A stretch of DNA of 9,321 bases from an uncultured Eubacteriales bacterium (lineage in GTDB: Bacteria; Bacillota; Clostridia; Oscillospirales; Butyricicoccaceae), in contig CAKUAK010000085.1 in the NCBI GenBank assembly GCA_934636325.1, forward strand, positions 1 through 9,321, read 5' to 3'. The notes under the pieces are model-generated. The model worked only from the letters and a program-made list of their open reading frames with translations, did not search any database and was not told the DNA's origin. Position 1 is the first letter of the stretch. Each line of letters begins with the position of its first letter. This document shows positions 1 through 9,321 of this stretch, piece by piece. Made by a program: the position numbers and the translations under genes.

Positions 1-16
1 CCGGCCTGCGGGCCGG
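1..16. repeat. GC-rich inverted repeat at window edge
   Basis: A 6 bp perfect stem, CCGGCC and GGCCGG, encloses the loop TGCG. On the plus strand it is followed only by TTTCGCC, so it is a poor intrinsic terminator in that direction. Its minus-strand 3' flank lies outside the window. It could be the edge of a terminator or the first bases of a leader for a gene further left. It is a plain sequence observation with no assigned function. Confidence 0.3.
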
Positions 17-23
17 TTTCGCC

Positions 24-52
24 ATTATGCTGCGGCAAAATCGGCGGGTCAG
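24..52 (-). promoter_or_regulatory. weak promoter-like element facing left
   Basis: On the minus strand a -35-like CTGACC (47-52) is separated by 17 bp from a -10-like CATAAT (24-29). The matches to TTGACA and TATAAT are 4/6 and 5/6. It lies downstream of the terminator that closes the cca transcript, where a promoter for the next leftward gene could sit. Transcription would start near position 17, just before the hairpin at 1-16. The downstream gene is not in the window, so this is a suggestion only. Confidence 0.25.
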
Positions 53-90
53 GGTGTTTTTGCCGCGCGCATGTCACGCCAAAAACATCC
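52..90. repeat. 11 bp imperfect inverted repeat
   Basis: The arms at 52-62 and 80-90 pair over 11 positions with one G-T wobble; their core is TGTTTTTG against CAAAAACA. The loop is 17 nt and GC-rich. Neither strand has a T tract directly after the repeat, so it does not look like a terminator. It abuts the weak promoter-like element at 24-52 and could be an operator for a leftward gene, but nothing in the window proves this. Confidence 0.35.
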
Positions 91-95
91 AATAG

Positions 96-119
96 AAAAA
101 AGTCTGTGATTCACAGACT
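96..119 (-). terminator. intrinsic terminator closing the operon after cca
   Basis: On the minus strand the stem AGTCTGTG (112-119) pairs with CACAGACT (101-108) around a 3 nt loop. It runs directly into a six-T tract (96-101) and is preceded by an A-rich stretch. It starts about 20 bp after the cca stop codon, the expected place for the end of this leftward transcript. The plus strand has only a four-T run after the hairpin, so weak bidirectional activity is possible. Confidence 0.87.
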
Positions 120-139
120 GTTTTGTCAGGACGCTGTCG

Positions 140-1459
140 TTATCTGTTTTTATATACCCATGCCATCAAAGAATCCCTGCTGTTTTCACATGCGCCGGTC
201 AGAACAGCGTAAAGCAGACGTTCCAGCATATCGCCGACCTCTCTGCCCTTCAGTCCGGCTTTTATCAGATCGCCGCCATCGACGGCAAGCTCCGCGATCG
301 AAAGGCAGCGTCCCTCGCGCTCTATTTCCCGCAGCCTTTCAAGCAGCCACGCCGCGTCTTTTCCGCGCTGTCCGTACCTCGGGCTCTGCGCCGAGTTATC
401 GGCTATCTTTATAATAAGAAGGCGCTTTACCCTCTCGGCGCCGTATCTTACGATAAGGTTTGCAAGGCAGGCCATATCCGGCGTCACCGTCATGTCATGC
501 ATGTGGACAAGCCATGTCACCTCTTCAAGGGTATGTCTGTCACACTTCAGCCTTGTCAGGGCATCCCGCGTGATCTCGGCGCTCAGCATGGCATGGCCGT
601 AAAAATGGCCCTCTCCCTTATGATCCACCGTGAATGACGCCGGTTTGCCGGTATCGTGGAAAAGAAGCGCCAGCCGCAGGCACATATCATCGGTCCCGAC
701 CGACGCCAGCGCCCGGATCGAATGTTCCCAGACGTCGTAAATGTGATGGTGGTTCTGCTGGTCAAAGCCGACCGAGGGCGCAAGCGCCGGGACTGCGTGG
801 GCAACCACATCGCCATAACGCAGCAGAGCATGAAGGGCGTTCGGCCCCATAATTATCCTTTTGAGCTCTGAAAATATCCTTTCGCCCGATATATACATCA
901 GATCGGGCGCGCAGAGTTCCATGGCTTCCGCCGTCTTTTTTTCGGGTTCAAAGCCCAGCTGTGAGCAGAACCTCACGGCGCGCAGTATCCGCAGCGCATC
1001 TTCGCCAAAGCGCTTTTGGGGATCACCGACCGCCCTTAATATCCCCTGCCGCAGATCGTCCTGCCCGCCGAAGGGATCTATGATACCTTTATCGGGGCGA
1101 TAGGCCCTGGCGTTGACGGTCAGATCACGTCGGGCAAGATCGTCGATCAGCGACGATACATATCTCACACTTTGTGGGCGGCGGTGGTCGATATACTGCC
1201 CATCCACGCGATATGTCGTGATCTCGACCACAGACCCGCCGACATTGACAGCCACCGTCCCATGGCGTTCTCCGCCGTTTTCATACACCGCGCCGCCGAA
1301 AAGCTCCCGCAGCTGCGGCGGCAGGGCGTCAGAGGCGACGTCCCAATCGCCGGGGCTGCGCCCCATCAGCATATCGCGGACACAGCCGCCGACCAGCCAG
1401 CCCTCATACCCGGCGTCATCCAGCCGCCGAAGTATTTCAGAGACATATGAAGGTATCAT
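140..1459 (-). CDS. cca: CCA tRNA nucleotidyltransferase, HD-domain type
   Basis: This 439-residue protein is a class II tRNA nucleotidyltransferase, which adds or repairs the 3'-terminal CCA of tRNA using CTP and ATP. The N-terminal head carries the LVGGCVRD signature (22-29), the metal-binding D38-x-D40, the RRDLTVNA motif (110-117) and DPFGG (128-132). An EDxxR nucleotide-selection motif is at 153-157 and an ERxxxEL motif at 193-199. The C-terminal half has an HD domain: H246, the H268-D269 pair and H289. In E. coli-type enzymes the HD domain gives phosphohydrolase activity; whether that holds here is unknown. The frame is open upstream to 1684, but that part overlaps the end of ftsH and a terminator hairpin and has no family similarity. 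The ATG at 1457-1459 has AAAGGAG 4 nt upstream (1464-1470) and gives the usual family N-terminus. It is the last gene of the run; the stop is TAA. Confidence 0.95.
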   Translation of the reverse strand: MIPSYVSEILRRLDDAGYEGWLVGGCVRDMLMGRSPGDWDVASDALPPQLRELFGGAVYENGGERHGTVAVNVGGSVVEITTYRVDGQYIDHRRPQSVRYVSSLIDDLARRDLTVNARAYRPDKGIIDPFGGQDDLRQGILRAVGDPQKRFGEDALRILRAVRFCSQLGFEPEKKTAEAMELCAPDLMYISGERIFSELKRIIMGPNALHALLRYGDVVAHAVPALAPSVGFDQQNHHHIYDVWEHSIRALASVGTDDMCLRLALLFHDTGKPASFTVDHKGEGHFYGHAMLSAEITRDALTRLKCDRHTLEEVTWLVHMHDMTVTPDMACLANLIVRYGAERVKRLLIIKIADNSAQSPRYGQRGKDAAWLLERLREIEREGRCLSIAELAVDGGDLIKAGLKGREVGDMLERLLYAVLTGACENSRDSLMAWVYKNR

Positions 1460-1481
1460 TTGGCTCCTTTCCGCGTTTTTG

Positions 1482-1514
1482 AAAACAGGGGCGGGCAAAA
1501 CCTGCCCGCCCCTG
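1482..1514 (-). terminator. hairpin between ftsH and cca, probable partial terminator
   Basis: A perfect 12 bp stem, very GC-rich apart from its innermost A-T pair (arms 1486-1497 and 1503-1514), encloses a 5 nt loop. It begins only 6 bp after the ftsH stop codon. On the minus strand it is followed by TTTTC and then an A run. The stem is strong but the U tract is only four residues, so termination may be partial, with read-through supplying cca. The cca Shine-Dalgarno site begins about 11 nt beyond the U tract. On the plus strand there is no T tract, so it acts leftward if at all. Confidence 0.65.
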
Positions 1515-1520
1515 ACCGCA

Positions 1521-3458
<1,938 letters not shown>

Positions 3459-3470
3459 ACCGATTTGTCA

Positions 3471-3476
3471 CTCCTT
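3471..3476 (-). promoter_or_regulatory. ftsH Shine-Dalgarno site with unusual spacing
   Basis: AAGGAG on the minus strand is the only good ribosome binding site before ftsH. It lies 12 nt from the TTG taken as the start, longer than usual. The codon placed ideally, 6 nt away (3462-3464), is ATC, in frame and not preceded by another stop. The site therefore leaves the true start open between TTG and a non-canonical ATC, which would add two residues to the N-terminus. Confidence 0.65.
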
Positions 3477-3490
3477 CGCTTGACCCAGAC

Positions 3491-4036
3491 CTATTTTGTG
3501 TAGACCTCGGGCTTTAAAACACAGAGGTCGGGCAGATTGCGGTATTTTTCATCGTAATCGAGGCCGTATCCGACGACAAACTCGTCGGGGATGACCAGCC
3601 CGCGATAATCGACGTCGACATGCGCCCTTCTTCTCTCGGGCTTATCGAGCAGCGTGCATACGGCAAGGGACGCCGGATTTCTGGCCTTGAGCATCTCTAT
3701 GAGATGCGAAAGGGTAACGCCGCTGTCGAGGACGTCCTCAACGATTATAACATCTTTTCCCTCTATGTTTGTGTCCAGATCCTTAATTATCTTAACTCTT
3801 CCCAAGGTCACAGTCCCGCTCCCGTAGCTGGACACGGCCATGAAGTCCAGCGAACAGGGGATCGCCACCTCCCGCACAAGATCAGCCATGAATATGAACG
3901 CGCCCTTGAGCACGCTTACGAGTATAGGCTCGCGCCCCTCATAGTCACGGGAGATCTGCTGCCCGAGCTTCTTTACTTCTTCATGGAGCTGCTCTTTTGT
4001 ATAAAGCACCTCTTTAACATCATTCATCATTGCCAT
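3491..4036 (-). CDS. hpt: hypoxanthine phosphoribosyltransferase
   Basis: Hpt converts hypoxanthine, and usually guanine, plus PRPP into IMP or GMP, the central step of purine salvage in the cytosol. The 181-residue length is typical. The PRPP-binding loop reads VEDVLDSGVTL (99-109), with the acidic pair E100-D101. The flexible catalytic loop contains SSYGSGT (69-75), and the purine-contacting C-terminal region contains DEFVVGYGLDYDEKYRNLP (151-169). Of three candidate ATGs (4036, 4030, 4027) the first is chosen, because AGGAGG (4047-4052) lies 10 nt before it and further from the others. This makes the gene overlap the end of tilS by 17 bp, so its ribosome binding site lies inside tilS and the two are probably translationally coupled. 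The tilS-hpt-ftsH order is widespread in Firmicutes. In some Firmicutes the enzyme is inhibited by (p)ppGpp; that is not visible here. Confidence 0.96.
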   Translation of the reverse strand: MAMMNDVKEVLYTKEQLHEEVKKLGQQISRDYEGREPILVSVLKGAFIFMADLVREVAIPCSLDFMAVSSYGSGTVTLGRVKIIKDLDTNIEGKDVIIVEDVLDSGVTLSHLIEMLKARNPASLAVCTLLDKPERRRAHVDVDYRGLVIPDEFVVGYGLDYDEKYRNLPDLCVLKPEVYTK

Positions 4037-5319
4037 CCGAAGTTATCCTCCTGCATTCTATATTAAGCGGAACACCCTGACCTTTATATCGTCTGTCTCT
4101 GTCTTTTTCAAGGTCTCCCAACAGCAATACGCCTTTATTATCGCATATAATGGGGATACTGTCACGGGTTTTTGCGGGAATTTTTTTATCTATCATATAT
4201 TTTTTTATGTTTTTCCTGCCGAACCCAAGCTGTATCACATCCCCCGGCTGCCTCGAACGTACAGTCAGCGGGAATGATACCGCATCGGAGCAAAAAGCCG
4301 TGCCCGATTCCGTGCCGGCGCTTATGCGCCAGCCGTTCCATGTGACCGTCCGGCCGGGATACAGCTTTATCTCGCCGTCGAGGGTCTCTTCCTCCCGGCA
4401 CGAAATGCACAGCAGGCCATAGGATATCCCGGCACGGAAGCCGCCCGGCAGATCGGCATACGAAGATACCCTGCCGTTTTCGGCAAGAGACGACACAGCG
4501 TCGGAATGTATGCGTTTTATATCCCTGCGGCTGCCCCCCGCCTCTTCGAGAAGAAGGCATAGCAGATAATACCGCAGTGCCGGGTGGCATGATGTCATTA
4601 TCTCAAGCGGCAGCTCGCCCCCACGGCGGCCCTGCGGCAGAAGTCCCTCTGCCTGGGACCACATGAAGTCACGGGTCTCGTCTATGACCCGGCTGAGGGC
4701 CAGTATATTCTCGTCGGCACGGCCGTTTATCATGCGAAGCTGCGGCATTACCGTCAGCCTGATGCGGTTTCGGCTGTAATTTTCGTCGAAGTTTGTGGCG
4801 TCGACGGCATATTCAAGGCCGTTTATGCGGTCATATTCCTCGATCTCGCCCCTGCTGGCACCCAGCAGCGGCCTTATGATACGCCCGTTTATCCTCGGTA
4901 TGCCCGAGATCCCGGCCAGCCCGCTTCCCCTGACAAGGTCGAAAAGCACCGTCTCCGAGTTATCGCTTAAATTATGCGCCGTAGCGATGATCCGGCAGCC
5001 CTGCTCTTCCATCGTCCTGTAAAGAAAAGCGTACCGCAGGGTCCTCGCGGCCTCCTCAAGCCCCATGCCGTGCTCCTCGGCATAGGCCGGGGTATCTCCT
5101 CTGCCGACAAAAAGCTCGGTCCCGCATTTAAGGCACAGCCGCCTGACCAGTTCGAGCTCGCCTTCGGCGGCCTCCGGCCTTATGCCGTGGATAAAATGGG
5201 CGGCGGAGACCTCTATGCCGAGCTCATCCCGCATCGACGCCAGAGCATGCAGAAGGCAGACCGAATCGGCGCCGCCAGAAAGGGCGACGAGCACGCGGCC
5301 GCCGCCCCTTAACAGGTCT

Positions 5320-5345
<26 letters not shown>
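4020..5345 (-). CDS. tilS: tRNA(Ile)-lysidine synthase
   Basis: TilS uses ATP and lysine to convert C34 of the CAU-anticodon tRNA-Ile to lysidine, switching its decoding from AUG to AUA and its charging from methionine to isoleucine. The 441-residue protein has the N-type ATP pyrophosphatase P-loop SGGADS (23-28), the AHFIHGIRP segment (49-57), a HNLSDNSET motif (124-132), RGSGLAGISGIP (139-150) and the DATN...RNRIR region (182-196). A C-terminal TilS domain includes RQPGD (365-369) and a lysine-rich stretch before DKKIP (386-390). The ATG at 5343-5345 gives a short but plausible leader before the P-loop, with AGGGA 8 nt upstream inside dnaB. It overlaps dnaB by 26 bp and hpt by 17 bp. By hand count about 22 of its 34 isoleucine codons are ATA, the codon its own product makes readable. 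Confidence 0.95.
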
Positions 5346-6672
<1,327 letters not shown>

Positions 6673-6690
6673 TTATCCTGTCTCCCGGCC

Positions 6691-7140
6691 TTATTCAAGC
6701 TCTGTTACGACGACCTTGATAATGCCTGTGACCTCTGTGAACAGCTTGGCCTTGACCTCGAATGTGCCGAAGGATTTGATGGCCTCGTCAAGGCTGAGCC
6801 TTGTCTTGGGGATGTCGACGCCGTACTGCTTTTCAAGCGCCTCGGATATCTCCTTTGTGGTGACCGAGCCGAAGAGCCTTCCGCCCGTTCCGGCCTTGGC
6901 CTTGATGCTGACAGGCATATCGGCCAGCTTATCCTTGAGCTCGACAGCGGCCTGACGCTCAAGATCAAGGCGGCGCTTTGCCGCGTCGTCGGCTATCTTC
7001 TTGGCGTTCATGGCGTCGGCAGTCGCCTCCATGGCCAGCTTTTTGGGGAAAAGGAAGTTGCGGGCATAGCCGTCGGATACGTTGACCATCTCGCCCTTCT
7101 TGCCCTTGCCCTTTACATCCTGAAGAAGTATTACTTTCAT
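6691..7140 (-). CDS. rplI: 50S ribosomal protein L9
   Basis: L9 binds 23S rRNA near the base of the L1 stalk and helps keep translation in frame. The 149-residue protein has the full two-domain layout. The N-terminal RNA-binding domain (1 to about 50) contains the GKGKKGEMVNVSDGYARNFL signature (11-30). A long charged helix links it to the C-terminal domain, where GRLFGSVTTKEI (87-98) is the typical motif. The ATG is at 7138-7140 with AGAGGAG (7149-7155) 8 nt upstream inside gdpP. Start and gdpP stop overlap as ATGA, so translational coupling to gdpP is likely. Its ATG follows the gdpP coding end without any gap for a separate promoter. The stop is TAA, 18 bp before dnaB. Confidence 0.97.
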   Translation of the reverse strand: MKVILLQDVKGKGKKGEMVNVSDGYARNFLFPKKLAMEATADAMNAKKIADDAAKRRLDLERQAAVELKDKLADMPVSIKAKAGTGGRLFGSVTTKEISEALEKQYGVDIPKTRLSLDEAIKSFGTFEVKAKLFTEVTGIIKVVVTELE

Positions 7141-9152
7141 TTTGATTTCTCCTCTTTTTTCGTCTCGTTAAGATATTCTGTCACGGCGGACTTGAGCATC
7201 TCGACGACCTCGTCCACCGTTTTATCGGAAAATTGCGCCCCCGCCATGTTCATGCTGCCGCCTCCACCGATCTTTTCAAGGACATACTGGACATTTATCT
7301 GCCCGTAAGAACGTCCCGAAACGGCACAGCCGCCCGAAGTCTCGGCAAACACGGCGAAAGCCGCCGATACATCGCTTATATTTATCAACTCGTCGACAGC
7401 CTGAGAGGCCACCGCGCGGTCGACCGCCTGATAGCTGACGACAAGAGATATGCCCGGAAATACCAGCCTCGCCTCGGATATGAGCTGATATCGCCTGATA
7501 TAGCCCTCGAGGTTGCCGGAAAACATCTTTCTGACGTCGACCGTGTCGGCACCGATCTGCTTGAGATATGCCGCGGCCTCAAAGGTCCTGACACCGGTCT
7601 TGACGGTAAAGCTCTTTGTGTCGAGCACTATTCCGGCCAGAAGAGCCTCGGCCTCGACCTTCAAAAGCTCCTGCGGCGTTATGATATATTGCAGCAGCTC
7701 GGTGACGAGCTCGCTGGCCGAGCTGGCATAGGGCTCGTGCATGTTGATGGCCGTCTTTTCGATATAGCTGGCGGCGCGGCGGTGGTGGTCTATGACCGCC
7801 ACCTTCTGTATTGTGTCAAGAAGCTGCGGGGCCTCGACGATATCGGGCCTCGACGTGTCGACAACGACCAACAGCGACTGGGCGTCGCACATCATGATGG
7901 CGTCGTCCTCGGTGATGAATACGCCTCGGTATTCCTCAGCGCTTTCAAGGCGGTCTATCAGCTCTCTTGCCGATGTCACATCCTTATTGCAGACAAGATA
8001 GGGCGTCTTTCCGCATTTGCGGACGGCGGCGACGATGCCCGCCGCGGCGCCTATGCTGTCGAGGTCGGATACCCTGTGTCCCATTACAAAGACCTGTGAC
8101 GAATCCTTTATCAGCTGACGCAGGGCATTGGCCATGACCCTCGATTTTACCTTTGTGCGCTTTTCGATCTCCTTGCTCTGGCCGCCGTAAAACTCGAAGC
8201 CCGAGGGAGATTTTATTATGGCCTGATCGCCGCCGCGGGACAGGGCCATATCTATGCTCAGGTTGGCGAAATTATAAAGCTCGGCAAGACTGCAATCCTC
8301 GCCCTTGCCGATGCCGATCGACAATGTGGCCGGGATGCCCTCGCTGTTCTTGACCTCGTGCATCGACTCTATTATCGAAAACTTATCGGCCGTAAGGTCT
8401 ATCAAAGCGCCGGTCTCGAAAACCGTAAGGTATTTTCCGCGCTCCAGCTTGCGGAAAACGCCGCCGGTGTTTTTTATCCAGTTGGAAAGGCGGCTGTCGA
8501 TCTCTGCCGTTATCATCGACTTCTCGGTCTCGGATATGTTCTTATAAAGCTCTTCGTGGCTGTCGATGAGCAGCACGCCGACCACCGGACGCGTGCGGCG
8601 GAAGCGCTCTCTAAGCTCGCTGTAATCGCTTATATCTACCCAGAAAAGCGTGGCGAGCAGCGCGCCCGCCTCTGTCTCGGGGGATTTGACAAGGTTGCCG
8701 TAAACATTGTATTTCTTATCCCCCATCTGGACGTCGAAGGGGCAGCAGTTCTTGCCCTCGGTTATCCAGCGGGTGTCAAAGCCGGGGACGATCTCCGTTA
8801 TATGTGCGTTGAACAGACGGCTGAAGCCGCCGGCCGCCGCCTCGAAGCCCTGATTTTCCCACACTATCTCGCCGGTGTCAAGACGCAGTATCACCATCGG
8901 CAGCGGGAAATTGACTATGGTGTTTTTTGATGCGTTATCGACCTGAAAGGCCAGATTTTCCACATAGCGTTTGATGCTGTTGCCCCGCTTTTTGGCCTTG
9001 CGCCGATAAAGCGTGAAAACAAGAAGGACCAGCACGCCCTCTATTGCCGCCGCCGGTATCGAAAAATAGCATGTGACGGCGACAAATATTATAAGCATGG
9101 CAAATATCAGCTTGAAATCCGGCTCAAGCAGCCTTGCGAGCTTCTTATCCAT
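7137..9152 (-). CDS. gdpP: GdpP-type cyclic-di-AMP phosphodiesterase
   Basis: GdpP (YybT) is the membrane phosphodiesterase that hydrolyses c-di-AMP to pApA, controlling a second messenger tied to potassium and osmolyte balance and cell wall stress. The 671 residues show two N-terminal membrane segments (about 13-31 and 34-50), a PAS-like domain (about 80-180), a degenerate GGDEF domain (about 188-315, with RGKYLTVF at 238-245 in place of GGDEF), then the DHH domain. DHH motifs are GHRVSDLDS (358-366, metal ligands H359, D363, D365), D432 in VVVDTS, DHH itself (455-457) and D511 in VLDTKSF. The DHHA1 domain ends with GGGGSMNMAGAQ (629-640), where the family usually has His, not Ser, at 633. 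The ATG has GGAG (9160-9163) 7 nt upstream. It is the first gene of the run and its stop overlaps rplI by 4 bp. Confidence 0.95.
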   Translation of the reverse strand: MDKKLARLLEPDFKLIFAMLIIFVAVTCYFSIPAAAIEGVLVLLVFTLYRRKAKKRGNSIKRYVENLAFQVDNASKNTIVNFPLPMVILRLDTGEIVWENQGFEAAAGGFSRLFNAHITEIVPGFDTRWITEGKNCCPFDVQMGDKKYNVYGNLVKSPETEAGALLATLFWVDISDYSELRERFRRTRPVVGVLLIDSHEELYKNISETEKSMITAEIDSRLSNWIKNTGGVFRKLERGKYLTVFETGALIDLTADKFSIIESMHEVKNSEGIPATLSIGIGKGEDCSLAELYNFANLSIDMALSRGGDQAIIKSPSGFEFYGGQSKEIEKRTKVKSRVMANALRQLIKDSSQVFVMGHRVSDLDSIGAAAGIVAAVRKCGKTPYLVCNKDVTSARELIDRLESAEEYRGVFITEDDAIMMCDAQSLLVVVDTSRPDIVEAPQLLDTIQKVAVIDHHRRAASYIEKTAINMHEPYASSASELVTELLQYIITPQELLKVEAEALLAGIVLDTKSFTVKTGVRTFEAAAYLKQIGADTVDVRKMFSGNLEGYIRRYQLISEARLVFPGISLVVSYQAVDRAVASQAVDELINISDVSAAFAVFAETSGGCAVSGRSYGQINVQYVLEKIGGGGSMNMAGAQFSDKTVDEVVEMLKSAVTEYLNETKKEEKSK

Positions 9153-9171
9153 AACTTGGCTCCATTCCCCG

Positions 9172-9190
9172 CGGCGGAGATTATCCGCCG
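9172..9190 (-). other. leader hairpin upstream of gdpP
   Basis: A perfect 7 bp GC-rich stem, CGGCGGA with TCCGCCG, encloses a 5 nt loop. It lies between the candidate promoter and the gdpP Shine-Dalgarno site, whose GGAG begins 8 nt beyond the stem. No T tract follows, so it is not an intrinsic terminator. It could protect the mRNA 5' end or bind a protein. It is too small to be a known riboswitch, and no c-di-AMP aptamer is recognisable. Confidence 0.45.
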
Positions 9191-9210
9191 ATAAAGGCTT
9201 ATATATTTAA

Positions 9211-9239
9211 AGTATATCAAAGAGGCCAAAAAAAGTAAA
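9211..9239 (-). promoter_or_regulatory. candidate sigma-A promoter for the gdpP operon
   Basis: On the minus strand TTTACT (9234-9239, 4/6 match to -35) is followed after exactly 17 bp by TATACT (9211-9216, 5/6 match to -10). The spacer begins with a T run and the region just downstream is AT-rich. Transcription would begin near 9204, giving a leader of about 50 nt before the gdpP ATG. No equally good element lies closer to gdpP, and none of the gene junctions further on leaves clear room for another promoter. Confidence 0.6.
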
Positions 9240-9321
9240 GTCCACCCATGCCGCCCCGCCTGTTGCCGTTATAAACAAAGCCGCACGGCGTAACATGCAT
9301 CCGAATATGGATGAACATATA
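9240..9321. other. intergenic remainder at right edge
   Basis: No coding start or RNA gene is recognisable here. There is a small inverted repeat, CATCC and GGATG around a 6 nt centre (9298-9313), and a 10 bp near-palindrome GCCGCACGGC (9280-9289) followed on the minus strand by TTTGTTT. The second could be a weak terminator for a gene to the right, but the stem is only 4 bp. A TATAAC on the minus strand (9268-9273) lacks a matching -35. Confidence 0.3.

Noticed and set aside
3503..3529. 6 bp inverted repeat GACCTC and GAGGTC at the 3' end of hpt
   Set aside because: The stem is short, the loop is 15 nt, no T tract follows and the bases encode conserved C-terminal Hpt residues, so chance is the simplest explanation.
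4960..4990. Ser127 in the TilS HxxxD-like motif where E. coli has a first Asp
   Set aside because: From memory, clostridial TilS proteins often read SDN or SDQ here, and the neighbouring Asp and the ET pair are kept, so it looks like a lineage variant rather than a defect.
8050..8085. Altered first DHH motif in GdpP (VSDLD in place of NPDMD)
   Set aside because: The metal-binding His and both Asp residues are kept, and similar forms are, as far as I recall, normal in clostridial GdpP proteins.
9273..9289. GCCG and CGGC hairpin followed by TTTGTTT on the minus strand, as a terminator for a gene to the right
   Set aside because: The stem is only 4 bp with a 2 nt loop and the T tract is interrupted; not enough to call without seeing the neighbouring gene.

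Overview
This window is a compact, leftward-transcribed (minus strand) run of seven housekeeping genes in a GC-rich Firmicute. Reading in the direction of transcription, from the right edge to the left, the order is gdpP, rplI, dnaB, tilS, hpt, ftsH, cca. The PAS/degenerate-GGDEF/DHH architecture of GdpP, the gdpP-rplI-dnaB and tilS-hpt-ftsH gene orders and the strong purine-rich Shine-Dalgarno sites all point to Firmicutes. The GC-rich sequence, combined with frequent ATA and AGG codons and a Clostridia-like cca, suggests class Clostridia, probably an Oscillospirales/Ruminococcaceae-type lineage. The taxon is an inference; no rRNA is present to settle it.

Layout. Positions 9153-9321 hold a leader and a candidate sigma-A promoter (TTTACT, 17 bp, TATACT) for the whole run. 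gdpP (7137-9152) overlaps rplI (6691-7140) by an ATGA. dnaB follows after 18 bp (5320-6672) and overlaps tilS (4020-5345) by 26 bp. tilS overlaps hpt (3491-4036) by 17 bp. ftsH (1521-3458) starts 32 bp after hpt, apparently from TTG. A GC-rich hairpin with a short U tract lies between ftsH and cca (140-1459). A classic intrinsic terminator at 96-119 closes the run. Positions 1-95 hold inverted repeats and a weak promoter-like element facing left, probably belonging to a neighbour outside the window.

Functionally the genes cover c-di-AMP breakdown (gdpP), ribosome assembly (rplI), replication fork unwinding (dnaB), tRNA-Ile lysidine modification (tilS), purine salvage (hpt), membrane protein quality control (ftsH) and tRNA 3'-CCA addition (cca). 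Two gene blocks that are usually separate in other Firmicutes are joined here into one apparent transcription unit.

No mobile element, CRISPR array, tRNA, rRNA or clearly new system was found. The points most worth checking are a Ser in place of the expected His in the GdpP GGGGH motif, the odd ftsH initiation site, the intra-operon hairpin in front of cca, and the dominance of ATA isoleucine codons in tilS, whose product is needed to read ATA.
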